Source of the DNA: Flexithrix dorotheae DSM 6795 | GTDB taxonomy: Bacteria > Bacteroidota > Bacteroidia > Cytophagales > Flammeovirgaceae | Length of the DNA stretch: 64,000 bases | Assembly: GCF_000379765.1 (NCBI RefSeq) | Contig: NZ_KB903441.1 | Span: forward strand, 62,001 to 126,000 | Direction: 5' to 3' | Shown: positions 1 to 9,267 of the stretch, one piece after another | How positions within the stretch are numbered: position 1 is the stretch's first letter | Layout: every line of letters begins with the position of its first letter | The notes under the pieces: model-generated | What the model saw: only the letters and a program-made list of their open reading frames with translations | Databases searched by the model: none | Told to the model about the DNA's origin: nothing | Translations under genes and position numbers: made by a program

Positions 1-662
1 ATTTTTATTTTGGATTTAAAAAGAAAAAGTAAATTTGCTAAAAGTCCAAAAGCCGCAGTTACCCAAACAGTCCTATATTGCAGAAATCCGATTAAACCAA
101 TTACAATTAAGAATTTAAATAGATAACTTACTTTTTTCTCATAAAAGTAGCTGTTAAAATAAAATAGGCAGGGGATTAACAATAGTTGGGTTGATGAAGC
201 AGAAAGCCCCCTATCATGTGCAGCAAATGCAGAAAGACTAAAAGCATCTCTATTTACAATGGCAACATTTAATACAAAGAAAATAAGTATAAGATTTACA
301 ACTTGTTTTAGTTGAATTTTTTCTTCAAATTTTTTGTAGAATCCATAAACGAAGAAAACACCGAAAAGCATAAAAAGTTTGGAAAAAACCCTTGGATACA
401 CAAAAAAAGTCCCATAATTATTATATGACTCCAACATTAAAATAAACACAAAAGCATAAGCCAATAAGCAATATACCCTTAAATATGATGACATCTCTCT
501 AATAAAAAGGATAGAACCAACAAATGCTAATGCCCAAATAGCTCTTGTAACATTAAATGAAATTGGACTTTCCTTTCCAAAGATTAAATCTAAAAACAAA
601 CCATCGGTTAGGTATATAAAAAGGATTCCAAACAAATACAAAAAGCGGATATTAATTCTCAT
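1..662 (-). CDS. O-antigen ligase/polymerase-like membrane protein, partial
   Basis: The reading frame is open from an ATG at 662 to the left edge, so the C-terminal part is missing. The visible ~220 residues are almost wholly hydrophobic, with several membrane segments. They include a short loop reading AHDRGLSAS and then a YRTVW motif before another helix, which resembles the R-T/S-x-W signature of the Wzy_C / O-antigen ligase family. It is the last visible gene of the minus-strand polysaccharide cluster and starts 92 bp after the flippase stop. Inferred role: polymerising or ligating lipid-linked repeat units at the periplasmic face of the inner membrane. Polymerase and ligase cannot be told apart from this fragment. 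Confidence 0.6.
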   Translation of the reverse strand, partial: MRINIRFLYLFGILFIYLTDGLFLDLIFGKESPISFNVTRAIWALAFVGSILFIREMSSYLRVYCLLAYAFVFILMLESYNNYGTFFVYPRVFSKLFMLFGVFFVYGFYKKFEEKIQLKQVVNLILIFFVLNVAIVNRDAFSLSAFAAHDRGLSASSTQLLLIPCLFYFNSYFYEKKVSYLFKFLIVIGLIGFLQYRTVWVTAAFGLLANLLFLFKSKIK

Positions 663-754
663 TTGATTTGTGTTTAGTTACTTATTTTAAAAAGTAACTT
701 AGGTTAGAATTAAACCATAATTTTAATTACCATAATATTTTTTTGTAAAAAGAC

Positions 755-2314
755 CTAATCATTATCCTGTAAAAAAATATTATTCCTTTTTACTAAATAA
801 TGTTTATAATTTTTAAAAGATTTTGTGTAAAAATTTTCCTCGGAGTTGGCATCAAGATTAATTTTATTGATCAATGTTAATAATTGACCTGAAATTAAAG
901 GAGGGTGAACAAATAAAATTAATAATAAAATGAGAGGAAATCCTAAAGCTCCTTTAATGAAAAAGGAAACTATATATTCATATTCAAATTGAAAGCTTCC
1001 CAAAATAAAATCTATAAATAGCAAAGTTAATCCAACAACTATTGCATTAATAATCCCAAAAGAATAAGACTTTAATGTCTTAATTAATTCTAGTTTTAAG
1101 ATTTTGTTCATTAAAAACATATAGGCAATAGTATAGAAAAAATCGCTTACAACCACAGCCCAAGCAAAACCAATTAAACCAAGATCCATTAAAATATAAA
1201 ACATTACACAAATAAATAATATCCTCATTATAATAAGAACCATCTTTATATTTAAATGTGCAGTTGCATCACAAACTATTCCAGCAAACATATTTATCAT
1301 ACTTAATGGTATCGCAATTGCAAGTATCCTAAGGACCGTTATCGAAGGCTCCCATCCCTCTCCCAAAACTACAAGTACAATCTCTTCGGCAGAAAAAATC
1401 AAATAAGAACTAAAGGGAAACAAAACAATAATAACTAAGGAGATAATTTTCAGGTATACCTTCGAAAGTTCTTTAATATTATCTTGCAGACGGCTAAAAG
1501 AAGGCATCATTACTTTGGCCACACTAGTAGTAATATAGTATAAAGGTAAATAGACCAACTGAGATGCCCTATCATAGAATCCAAGCAATCTTGTTCCTAA
1601 GAATTTTTCTATTAATATTTTATCGATACTAATATTAATAAATTCAAAAAAGCTATTTATGGAAACTCTACCACCATATGACAAAAATGGTTTAAACCTT
1701 TTCCATATAAATAAGGGTTTTATAGGATGTTTAATTACAATAAAAGAAAGGAAACCATTTATTAAAATTTGACTAATTGAAGCACAAATTAAACTATATA
1801 CACCAAAGCCAAAAAACGCCATAGTAATACCAATAAAAACATATCCTAAAACAAATGAAACTATTTCATTTATGGCAATATTCTTAAAACGTAAATCCCT
1901 GGAAAGTAAGCTAATAGAGGTAGTAAACAGTCCTTGAAAAATAAAGGTAATTGAGGCGAAACGCACAATTTCAGGCAAGGAAGGATTTTCTGATATTAAA
2001 TAGGAAAGTGATGAAAAACTCCAAACTATTAAAGCAGAAACCAACCCTAAAACCGTAGATACTGTAAACGCAATTCTTATATCTTGTCTTTCTAGTTCAA
2101 GTTTCTGAATTATCGCCTGCCCCATCCCCATTTTAGCAAAATAATCTACGAATCTAAGGACCACATGCATTAAAGCATATAACCCAAAGGTTTCAGCATC
2201 TAACAAATGACCCATTATGGAGGTATAACCGATTTGAATTACTGCTCTAACAATGGTAGAAACACTACTCCATTTAACTCCATTTGCCGTTTTTGAAGCC
2301 AGATTTTTATTCAA
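755..2314 (-). CDS. Lipopolysaccharide/exopolysaccharide flippase (Wzx, MOP superfamily)
   Basis: 519 residues with about 12-14 hydrophobic helices spread along the whole length. The N-terminus (ANGVKWSS followed by a QIGYTSIMGHLL-type helix) is typical of the WzxC/polysaccharide_synt family. Residues ~205-260 hold a conserved cytoplasmic loop containing GRVSINSF and FDRASQLVYLP-like elements. Family role: moves undecaprenyl-linked repeat units across the inner membrane. It sits between a glycosyltransferase and a ligase/polymerase, as expected in a Wzx/Wzy-dependent cluster. The start at 2314 gives a normal family N-terminus. The substrate cannot be predicted. Confidence 0.88.
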   Translation of the reverse strand: MNKNLASKTANGVKWSSVSTIVRAVIQIGYTSIMGHLLDAETFGLYALMHVVLRFVDYFAKMGMGQAIIQKLELERQDIRIAFTVSTVLGLVSALIVWSFSSLSYLISENPSLPEIVRFASITFIFQGLFTTSISLLSRDLRFKNIAINEIVSFVLGYVFIGITMAFFGFGVYSLICASISQILINGFLSFIVIKHPIKPLFIWKRFKPFLSYGGRVSINSFFEFINISIDKILIEKFLGTRLLGFYDRASQLVYLPLYYITTSVAKVMMPSFSRLQDNIKELSKVYLKIISLVIIVLFPFSSYLIFSAEEIVLVVLGEGWEPSITVLRILAIAIPLSMINMFAGIVCDATAHLNIKMVLIIMRILFICVMFYILMDLGLIGFAWAVVVSDFFYTIAYMFLMNKILKLELIKTLKSYSFGIINAIVVGLTLLFIDFILGSFQFEYEYIVSFFIKGALGFPLILLLILFVHPPLISGQLLTLINKINLDANSEENFYTKSFKNYKHYLVKRNNIFLQDND

Positions 2315-2380
2315 AACTATTAAAATTACTTAAGTACTATTCTTTTAAATAAAGGGGATAACCAATTTCAATCCTCTTTT

Positions 2381-3511
2381 TTATAAGGCATCACGGTAAA
2401 CCGAAATAAGTTTACTAATTGATTTTTCAATATCAAATTGTTCATTTGCTAAGCTGATAGCATTTTCTCCCATCTTTTTTTGAAGGCTTTCGTCCTTGCT
2501 TAGTTTTATAATTGCATTTTTAAAGTTCTCCCTGGGCTCTTCTACAACAAAACCATTAAAATCATTAATTACAAGGTCCTTTACTCCATAATTATTATAA
2601 ATAATAGAAGGCAACCCACAAAATAATGCCTCTAATAAGGAAATAGGTAATCCCTCATATTTTGAAGGCATTACAAAAATATCACTTGCCACGACCAATT
2701 CTCGAACATCATTTCTCTTTCCTAAAAAAGAAACATAGTTTTCAATATTCAGATCTTTGGTTCGCATAATTAATTTTTCTTGTTCTGGTCCATCTCCAAC
2801 ATGAATATAAAATAAGTTAGGGACCTCCTTTATGATCTCTGGAATAGATTCAATGATATCTGTATGGTTTTTTTCGATAGTTGTTCTTCCCACTGAGATA
2901 ATAACTAAACTATTCTCCTTGATTCCTAAACTCTTTCTCTTTTTTAACTTTTCTTCAGCAGTTCCTGGTGTAAAAGCTTTATTCTCAGTCCAGTTTGGAA
3001 TTACAGTAGTCTCTAAACCATAAACTTCCTTTTCTACTTCACTAACAGATGCACCAATTGTTAAGAATTTTACTTTAAAAAAGTTCTTAACAAAATGCCT
3101 TTCTATTTTTTTCCTGAGTCTTAAATTGCCTTGAAAAACAAGAAATACATTATGGACTGTTCTAAAAACACCCGGTACACCTGCCATTCTTGCTACTATA
3201 GCGAACAATGAGAATGCACTTTCTCTATGAATATGGACAATATCATATTTCCCATTTTTAAGAAAATAATAAAAATTCTTTAATAATTGAAGAGAATCCT
3301 TTACTGTACTTTTTAAACCAGGTCTTTGAAATTCAATGAAATGAACTTTGTAACCATTTTTTTCTAATACAGCGGCATACTCTCCAATTTCTTCCCCAAC
3401 GCCCACAACATGTAATTCTAGTTCGTCTTTAAGAAAATAGGGAGCAGCAGTATTAAGCATTATTTCTGCACCACTATATCTTATTTCGTTTAATACATGC
3501 AATACTTTCAT
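2381..3511 (-). CDS. Glycosyltransferase family 4
   Basis: 376 residues with the GT-B layout. The N-terminal acceptor domain (~1-175) begins KVLHVLNEIRYSGAE, with the usual glycine-rich loop. The C-terminal Glycos_transf_1 domain (~195-355) carries the E-x7-E nucleotide-sugar motif at E286 and E294 (context YEGLPISLLE). Cytoplasmic or peripheral to the inner membrane, it would add one sugar to the lipid-linked repeat unit made by this cluster. Donor and acceptor are unknown. It is the only glycosyltransferase visible here, so the others must lie left of the window or elsewhere. It is separated from wzc by 194 bp that contain a nested hairpin. Confidence 0.9.
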   Translation of the reverse strand: MKVLHVLNEIRYSGAEIMLNTAAPYFLKDELELHVVGVGEEIGEYAAVLEKNGYKVHFIEFQRPGLKSTVKDSLQLLKNFYYFLKNGKYDIVHIHRESAFSLFAIVARMAGVPGVFRTVHNVFLVFQGNLRLRKKIERHFVKNFFKVKFLTIGASVSEVEKEVYGLETTVIPNWTENKAFTPGTAEEKLKKRKSLGIKENSLVIISVGRTTIEKNHTDIIESIPEIIKEVPNLFYIHVGDGPEQEKLIMRTKDLNIENYVSFLGKRNDVRELVVASDIFVMPSKYEGLPISLLEALFCGLPSIIYNNYGVKDLVINDFNGFVVEEPRENFKNAIIKLSKDESLQKKMGENAISLANEQFDIEKSISKLISVYRDAL

Positions 3512-3641
3512 AAAAAATTATTATAGGAACTCTATTTTTAGACTATAGACCTTTTTTACACCAAATAATAGAGAAAGGGTTAAATCCACCTTTCTGAAAA
3601 GATCAATTATCAAAATTTGATTGAAAAATAACAGAAAAGAA

Positions 3642-3690
3642 AATTCATTTTCTAGCAAAAATATTTTGCAATTTCACCTGAAAATGAATT
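3642..3690 (-). promoter_or_regulatory. Nested hairpin between wzc and the glycosyltransferase
   Basis: An outer perfect 11-bp inverted repeat (3642-3652 with 3680-3690) encloses an inner perfect 6-bp stem with a 3-nt loop (3655-3660 with 3664-3669). It lies 16 bp downstream of the wzc stop codon on the transcribed minus strand. No T-run follows directly, so an attenuator or RNA-processing site is more likely than a full terminator. Confidence 0.45.
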
Positions 3691-3705
3691 CATGAAAATG
3701 TTTAA

Positions 3706-6105
3706 TTAACTATAACTATAACCATTTTTTCCATCGCTATAGCCATACATTGAGGAGGATAATTTCACATCGTTAAGTACAACACTTATTTCTGTGATTT
3801 TCCTTGAATCATACAAATCATTTATTTCTCCTAATAACTTTTTATTTGTATAATTAGACCTGACAATATAAATACTTGAGTCAATATACTTTCTTAATAT
3901 AAAATATTCAGAAACAAATCCAATTGGAGGTGTATCAATAAGAATTTGATCAAAGTTGGCTTTTAACTTTTCAATTAACTGATCCATCCTAACGCTATCT
4001 AAAATAATAGTTGGATTTGGGTTATTTGGGGAGAAACCAGCATCAATTACCATTAAGTTGTCAATTTTCGTAGGCTGCAATATTTCCTCTATTTCGCTAT
4101 CTCCCACTAGGTAATCAGCTAACCCTTTTTTAGCATTTAAATTAAAATACTCGATGAATTTTGGTTTACGCAGATCCCCACAAATTAATACAGTTTTCTT
4201 TCCTGATTGGGCAAAAGCAGAGCTTAAATTTACTGAACAATAAGTCTTCCCCTCTCCGCTTACAGAGGATGTTAAGCCAATAACTTTTGTCGTATGTTTT
4301 CCATTAGAACTCATTCCATTTCTGGAAAGATTGGCATTTCGCATATGTTCAATATTGACTCTTAAAGATCTGAAGGATTCTGCAACTGCTGATTTCGATT
4401 TACCTTCAAAAACCAAAGAAGTAGACTTCTCACCTTTAAGGATCATACCCAAATATGGAATCTTGGTGGAGCTTATTAAATCCTCTTTAGTTTTCACATT
4501 ATCGTCAAGATAATCTTTCATAGTAATGAACACATAAGGAATTAATAACCCTACGACAATTGCAATTAAATAAGAAAGCATCGGGCGTGGGGAAATGGGG
4601 GTACTTCCCTTCATTCTGGCAGCGTCAATTATTTTAACATCAGAAGTAGTAGTAGTCAATAATATTTCGGCCTCAGTCTTTTTTTGTTGAAGGTTTTGGA
4701 AAGTAGCTTTATTAAATTCTGAAGACCTTTCCAATTCATCAATTTGTCTTGCTTTAGTAGGGATTAAACTAATTTGGGACTCATCTCTTATTATTCTGTT
4801 ATCCAAATCTCTTTTACTAATCACCTTTGCCTGAATTGAGCTGGAAATGTGGCCTTTTAGCTGCTCTTTTGTGGCATTTATTTGTACATCCAGAGTTTTT
4901 ACCTGAGGGCTTCTTTCTCCTAAAGATTGAACAGCCACTAAACGCTGTTGTCCAAGCGTTGCTAAATCATTAATTAATGAAATGACCACTGGATCATTTA
5001 TACCGAAAGTAGAAGTAGCACTAGAAACCGTAGTGGAACTATTTAAATAATCATTAAGCTGTTGATATAACCTTAATTCACCTTCTAGTTCATCTCTTTC
5101 TTTTCGAAGGGTTGCAAGACTTCCCGTCAATTGTGCAGTCAAAAATTCAGTATTCGGCATACTGGTACTAGCCTTATAATTGGATTCCTTCGTCTCCGAA
5201 ACATATAAATTATATTTTGCAGTGTATAATTGCTCTTCAATATAATCTAAGGCCTCTTTACTTTGTTTTCTTTTCTCTTCCAGATCTTTATCTGCATAAA
5301 CTTCCATCAATGTATTCATGATGGCTATTTCTTTTTTAGGGTTTGCACCTTTTGATTCTATATCTAAAATATATGAATCCCTGTCTCTTTCTGAAACTTC
5401 TAATTTTCCAACATATCTGTCAGCTAAATCATCAAAGTTATTGAACATGAAATGCAGCGGTTGTTCCGCCACTAGTTCTCCCTTAAACTCATTGTCAGGT
5501 ATTAAACGGAAGGTAAGGTGATCACTTTTGTAGGCTTCCCCAAAATTCAATTCCTCACTTATCACAAGTGAGGGTAACCTGGTCACAATTTCGTTAGTTT
5601 CATAATTGTAAATGGCAACATTTTCTGCGTTCACATCAATTTTATAGGTCTCGGCAGAAATAATGGTAATAAAAATTGGGGTATTCAAAGGTTGAGGATC
5701 CAAAGAATCCAATAATACTGTAAAAGGAAAACTTCCAGGCCCGTATTGTTCATTTTTCCCTGGTTTTTCATCCATATAGTAGGATACTTTCATATCCAGC
5801 TTTTCAAATGTAGTCCTGAGCATGGAAAATGAAGTAAGCTTGCCCATTTCATCTTTTAAGTTAGGGCCTTTATTAGTATTATTGGCACCCATGGCAGTTA
5901 ATATCTGACCAACGCTTCTATTTACGGCTTGTCCCTGGCCAATTAACATACTTGCCTTAAAACTGTAAATTTTTTCAGCAGTTTTATTATATACAAATGC
6001 TAATAAACCGGCAATTACTAAGGTCCCTACAAAGTAGTACCATTTGGATAGTATCCTAAAGAAAATCTTTTTTACATCGATGAATACGGTATCTTGATTA
6101 TCCAT
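3706..6105 (-). CDS. Polysaccharide co-polymerase / tyrosine autokinase (Wzc-like)
   Basis: 799 residues. An N-terminal Wzz domain has a membrane helix at ~20-38, followed by a long periplasmic coiled-coil region (~270-480) and a second helix at ~512-535. The C-terminal BY-kinase domain follows: Walker A with GEGKT ending at residue 621, the Walker A' strand VLICGD at ~639-644, and LIDTPP (Walker B) at ~722-727. The tail carries four tyrosines in the last 13 residues (Y787, Y789, Y796, Y798), the expected autophosphorylation cluster. Family role: controls chain length and export of capsule or exopolysaccharide together with the outer-membrane Wza-like channel, whose gene lies immediately upstream. 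No phosphatase (Wzb) gene is next to it. Confidence 0.93.
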   Translation of the reverse strand: MDNQDTVFIDVKKIFFRILSKWYYFVGTLVIAGLLAFVYNKTAEKIYSFKASMLIGQGQAVNRSVGQILTAMGANNTNKGPNLKDEMGKLTSFSMLRTTFEKLDMKVSYYMDEKPGKNEQYGPGSFPFTVLLDSLDPQPLNTPIFITIISAETYKIDVNAENVAIYNYETNEIVTRLPSLVISEELNFGEAYKSDHLTFRLIPDNEFKGELVAEQPLHFMFNNFDDLADRYVGKLEVSERDRDSYILDIESKGANPKKEIAIMNTLMEVYADKDLEEKRKQSKEALDYIEEQLYTAKYNLYVSETKESNYKASTSMPNTEFLTAQLTGSLATLRKERDELEGELRLYQQLNDYLNSSTTVSSATSTFGINDPVVISLINDLATLGQQRLVAVQSLGERSPQVKTLDVQINATKEQLKGHISSSIQAKVISKRDLDNRIIRDESQISLIPTKARQIDELERSSEFNKATFQNLQQKKTEAEILLTTTTSDVKIIDAARMKGSTPISPRPMLSYLIAIVVGLLIPYVFITMKDYLDDNVKTKEDLISSTKIPYLGMILKGEKSTSLVFEGKSKSAVAESFRSLRVNIEHMRNANLSRNGMSSNGKHTTKVIGLTSSVSGEGKTYCSVNLSSAFAQSGKKTVLICGDLRKPKFIEYFNLNAKKGLADYLVGDSEIEEILQPTKIDNLMVIDAGFSPNNPNPTIILDSVRMDQLIEKLKANFDQILIDTPPIGFVSEYFILRKYIDSSIYIVRSNYTNKKLLGEINDLYDSRKITEISVVLNDVKLSSSMYGYSDGKNGYSYS

Positions 6106-6226
6106 TTTCTTTAAAATTTGGTTATTGGATTTTATATTTTTAATTAATCTACATTAAGTCCTTTTTTAGGAGCCTGAACCCCTATACAATTTACTAAGAA
6201 TAGTTCATTAATGCAGGTTAATTGTT

Positions 6227-7015
6227 TTAATTATTTTGATTTTGAAAGCTAATAATGACATTTGCCACCAGGGCCAGTGCAGTAATTCCTGCAAAAACAG
6301 CAGTATATACAGGCAGGTTAGACCTTTTTGTTACTGTTTCAAGTGGCTGAACATAGATTACATCATTGGGTTGTAAATAATAATAATCTGATCTAAGTGT
6401 ATTTGTATCTGTTAAATCCAGTAATACTACTTCCACACCCTTAGTTGTTTGCCTTACTAATTTAAGATTTTTCCTATCACCACTTGTTGTAAGGTCTCCT
6501 GCATTACCAATTACTTCAAATAAGGTAGATTGGTTATTATAAACATTATAATTACCTGGAGCATTTACTTCCCCTAAAACGGTAACCTGAAAACTCACCA
6601 TTTTCACCACTACATTCGCATTTACCAGATAATCTTTTATAGAAAGTTGAACTCTAGTGGTAATTTCGTCTATCGTTAATCCTTCAACTTTAAGTTTTCC
6701 TATAAGGGGTAGTGAAATACTTCCTTCATTATCTACCGAATATCCTTTAAGGAACAAGGTGGCCTCTGCATCATTTCCTGTCTGGAATCTATTGGCGTCT
6801 CTATTGAAAATTAAAGCAGATGCTGGATCATTTGGGCTTGTAATATCTACTGTAATTACATCATTTACCTGAACTTTATAATCTGATCTGGAATTGGTAA
6901 ACTGCTCAGGTCTTTGTTTATTAATTGTTGTACTTTGTAAATAAACTAACTCAGAATTAGACGTGCAAGAAATTGCAAATGATGCAACGATTAGAAAAGA
7001 GATTAACTTATACAT
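6227..7015 (-). CDS. Polysaccharide export outer-membrane lipoprotein (Wza-like)
   Basis: 262 residues. A signal peptide ends in a lipobox-like FAISC, placing the lipidated cysteine at residue 17. A Poly_export domain (~43-125) and one SLBB domain (~150-225, with VTVLGEVNAPGNY) follow. A final hydrophobic helix (~236-256) matches the C-terminal membrane-spanning helix of Wza-type channels. It is the first gene of the minus-strand polysaccharide operon and precedes wzc by 121 bp. It forms the outer-membrane exit for the polymer. It is shorter than E. coli Wza (about 380 aa), which is usual in Bacteroidota. Confidence 0.92.
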   Translation of the reverse strand: MYKLISFLIVASFAISCTSNSELVYLQSTTINKQRPEQFTNSRSDYKVQVNDVITVDITSPNDPASALIFNRDANRFQTGNDAEATLFLKGYSVDNEGSISLPLIGKLKVEGLTIDEITTRVQLSIKDYLVNANVVVKMVSFQVTVLGEVNAPGNYNVYNNQSTLFEVIGNAGDLTTSGDRKNLKLVRQTTKGVEVVLLDLTDTNTLRSDYYYLQPNDVIYVQPLETVTKRSNLPVYTAVFAGITALALVANVIISFQNQNN

Positions 7016-7589
7016 AAAAATTTGACAAGAAGTTTAAGTGTTTAGATTTTCAGTTAGTGATTTTATCCAAATGCCACAATATTTTGTAAATATAGTTAGG
7101 TGTACGTGAAAAAATAATTTGTAACGATAACATTAAGGTTTGTTAACCTAACCCAAATTTCAGCAACTATGAATATGGTTGAAGATGTAATTCCCTAAAA
7201 ATTTACCCCACAATCTTGGTAGGATAAGTAGACAAAATTAGAAAAAAAATGATTTTTTTATCAAAATACATCTTTTTTCTTACATCGAGTACAAGGAATA
7301 ACCTTTCATTTTTTAATAAGAGGTAAGCTCCTTTAATTACCACACATTTAATACCCTGATAAAAAGGATGTTATAATTAACCAGGAATAAGATTTTGTTT
7401 TCATTCCTTCTCAAATCAATTCATTGTCTGGTATACTGGTTTTATCAATATTTTTATTTAATCTGGCTAAAACTAATCAGTCTATCTAGAAAATCATTTA
7501 AAAATCCATTTTTATTTACCAAACTCACATTAGTTATTACAAATTAATGATATTAACTTTAGCCAAGTTATTTCACTCATTTTTTCACC
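7016..7589. other. Divergent intergenic region between wza-like gene and sulfatase
   Basis: 574 bp without a convincing gene. It is strongly AT-rich, with a promoter candidate for the polysaccharide operon at 7233-7265. The resulting leader of about 210 nt carries small inverted repeats (for example AGGTT/AACCT near 7136-7149). No tRNA or riboswitch pattern was recognised, and I found no convincing promoter for the sulfatase. Confidence 0.5.
7233..7265 (-). promoter_or_regulatory. Candidate Bacteroidota promoter of the polysaccharide operon
   Basis: Read on the minus strand, TTTG (7265-7262) is followed after 21 nt by TAATTTTG (7240-7233). This is a full match to the Bacteroidota -33/-7 consensus TTTG-N19-21-TAnnTTTG. 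It would start transcription near 7226, leaving a leader of roughly 210 nt before the export gene ATG at 7015. Confidence 0.55.
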
Positions 7590-9242
7590 ATGGTACTTTC
7601 CCCAATCAGACTTTTTCTCATTTCTCTTATTTTCATTTGTTTCGGTTGTTTAAAGAAAAAGGATACCATCTCTTCAATTAATAAAAAAACCAATATTTTA
7701 CTCATCATGGCTGATGATATGGGCTATTCTGATATTGGTTGTTATGGCGGGGAGATAAATACTCCCAATATTGATCGTTTGGCCAAAAATGGTTTAAAAT
7801 TCACACAATTTTATAATACAGCGAGATGCTGCCCTACAAGAGCCAGCCTTTTATCTGGTCTTTACCCTCACCAGGCAGGGATCGGCCACATGATGGCAGA
7901 CAAAGGTCAGATTGGGTATAAAGGAGACCTAAGCCAAAATTGTATTACCATTGCCGAGGCCCTTAAACCAGTGGGATATAAAACATTTATAAGTGGAAAA
8001 TGGCATATCACTAACCACGTTGGGGAGTGGTCTGGAGTGGATTCTCTAAAAAGTAAACATAACTGGCCTCTACAGAGGGGTTTTGATAAGTTTTTTGGAA
8101 CAATTCATGGTGCGGGTAGTTTCTACGATCCGGTTTCCCTAACCAGAGGAAATGATCCTATAGAGCCTGAAACCGAAGATTTTTACTACACTGATGCTAT
8201 TTCTCAAAATGCAGTTTCCTTTATGGAAAATCATTTCCAAAATCAACCTGAAGATCCTTTTTTCTGTTATGTAGCCTATACTGCACCACATTGGCCGCTT
8301 CATGCATTGGAGGAGGACATTCAACGATATAAAGGACGATATAATCTAGGATGGGATGCCATTCGAATGGAAAGATTTCAGAAAATGAAAAGACTGGGCC
8401 TCTTAGAAAAGGATTGGGAAATAAGTGAAAGAGATTCCCGTGTACCTGAATGGGATACTTTGGAACACACCAACTGGCAGGAAAGGCGAATGGAGGTATA
8501 CGCTGCCCAGGTGGACCGTATGGATCAGGGAATTGGGAAAATCATTCAAACACTAAAGGAAAATGATCAATTTGAGAACACCCTGATTATTTTTCTGGCA
8601 GATAATGGTGGTTGTGCAGAAGAATTAAGTTCAAAATGGAAAGGTCTTCATATTCCTCAAAAGCAAAGAAATGGTGATCCGGTAGTAGTGGGTAATGAAA
8701 ATACGGATTATATGCCGGGACCTGAGGAAACCTACCAGAGCTACGGAATTCCCTGGGCTAATGTCTCTAATACTCCTTTTCGAATGTACAAGCACTGGGT
8801 ACATGAAGGAGGTATTTCCTCTCCTTTGGTGATCAGCTGGCCTGAGGGAATCGAATCCAGTGGAGAACTCAGAAAGCAACCCAGTCATCTGATTGATATT
8901 ATGGCTACCTGTTTAGATGTGAGTGATAGTGAATATCCCTTAAATTATAAAGGAAATACCATTATTCCATACGAGGGCAAAAGCCTTGTACCTGCTTTTA
9001 ATAATTTACCCATTGATCGGGAAGCCATCTATTGGGAGCATGAAGGGAACAAAGCTGTAAGGGTAGATAATTGGAAATTAGTCGCCAAAGGAAAAAATGG
9101 AGCTTGGGAATTGTATGACTTGGAAAAAGACAGGACTGAAGTCAATAATCTGGCCTCACTTTATTCTGAAAAAGTAGACCGAATGAGTAAAATGTGGGAA
9201 GTCTGGGCTACAAGGACAAATGTTCTGCCCTTTCCCAATTAA
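7590..9242 (+). CDS. Sulfatase (arylsulfatase type, S1 family) lipoprotein
   Basis: 550 residues. A short signal sequence leads to a possible lipoprotein cysteine at residue 20 (CFGC). The metal-binding start of the alkaline-phosphatase fold is LIMADDMGYSDIG (D42, D43). The sulfatase signature CCPTRASLLSG begins at C80, the cysteine expected to be converted to formylglycine by an anaerobic or FGE-type maturase not seen here. ISGKWH and FLADNGG (metal ligands) are also present. Predicted to hydrolyse sulfate esters, probably on a polysaccharide, in the periplasm or at the outer membrane. It is transcribed away from the polysaccharide operon and ends 25 bp before a convergent gene. The substrate cannot be inferred from context. 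Confidence 0.92.
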   Translation: MVLSPIRLFLISLIFICFGCLKKKDTISSINKKTNILLIMADDMGYSDIGCYGGEINTPNIDRLAKNGLKFTQFYNTARCCPTRASLLSGLYPHQAGIGHMMADKGQIGYKGDLSQNCITIAEALKPVGYKTFISGKWHITNHVGEWSGVDSLKSKHNWPLQRGFDKFFGTIHGAGSFYDPVSLTRGNDPIEPETEDFYYTDAISQNAVSFMENHFQNQPEDPFFCYVAYTAPHWPLHALEEDIQRYKGRYNLGWDAIRMERFQKMKRLGLLEKDWEISERDSRVPEWDTLEHTNWQERRMEVYAAQVDRMDQGIGKIIQTLKENDQFENTLIIFLADNGGCAEELSSKWKGLHIPQKQRNGDPVVVGNENTDYMPGPEETYQSYGIPWANVSNTPFRMYKHWVHEGGISSPLVISWPEGIESSGELRKQPSHLIDIMATCLDVSDSEYPLNYKGNTIIPYEGKSLVPAFNNLPIDREAIYWEHEGNKAVRVDNWKLVAKGKNGAWELYDLEKDRTEVNNLASLYSEKVDRMSKMWEVWATRTNVLPFPN

Positions 9243-9267
9243 AAAGAATCTTTTAGTCTTTGTTTTA

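Noticed and set aside
7590-9242. Unusual sulfatase signature CCPTR with Thr instead of Ser
   Set aside because: Thr is accepted at this position and this form is frequent in Bacteroidota sulfatases, so it is not novel.
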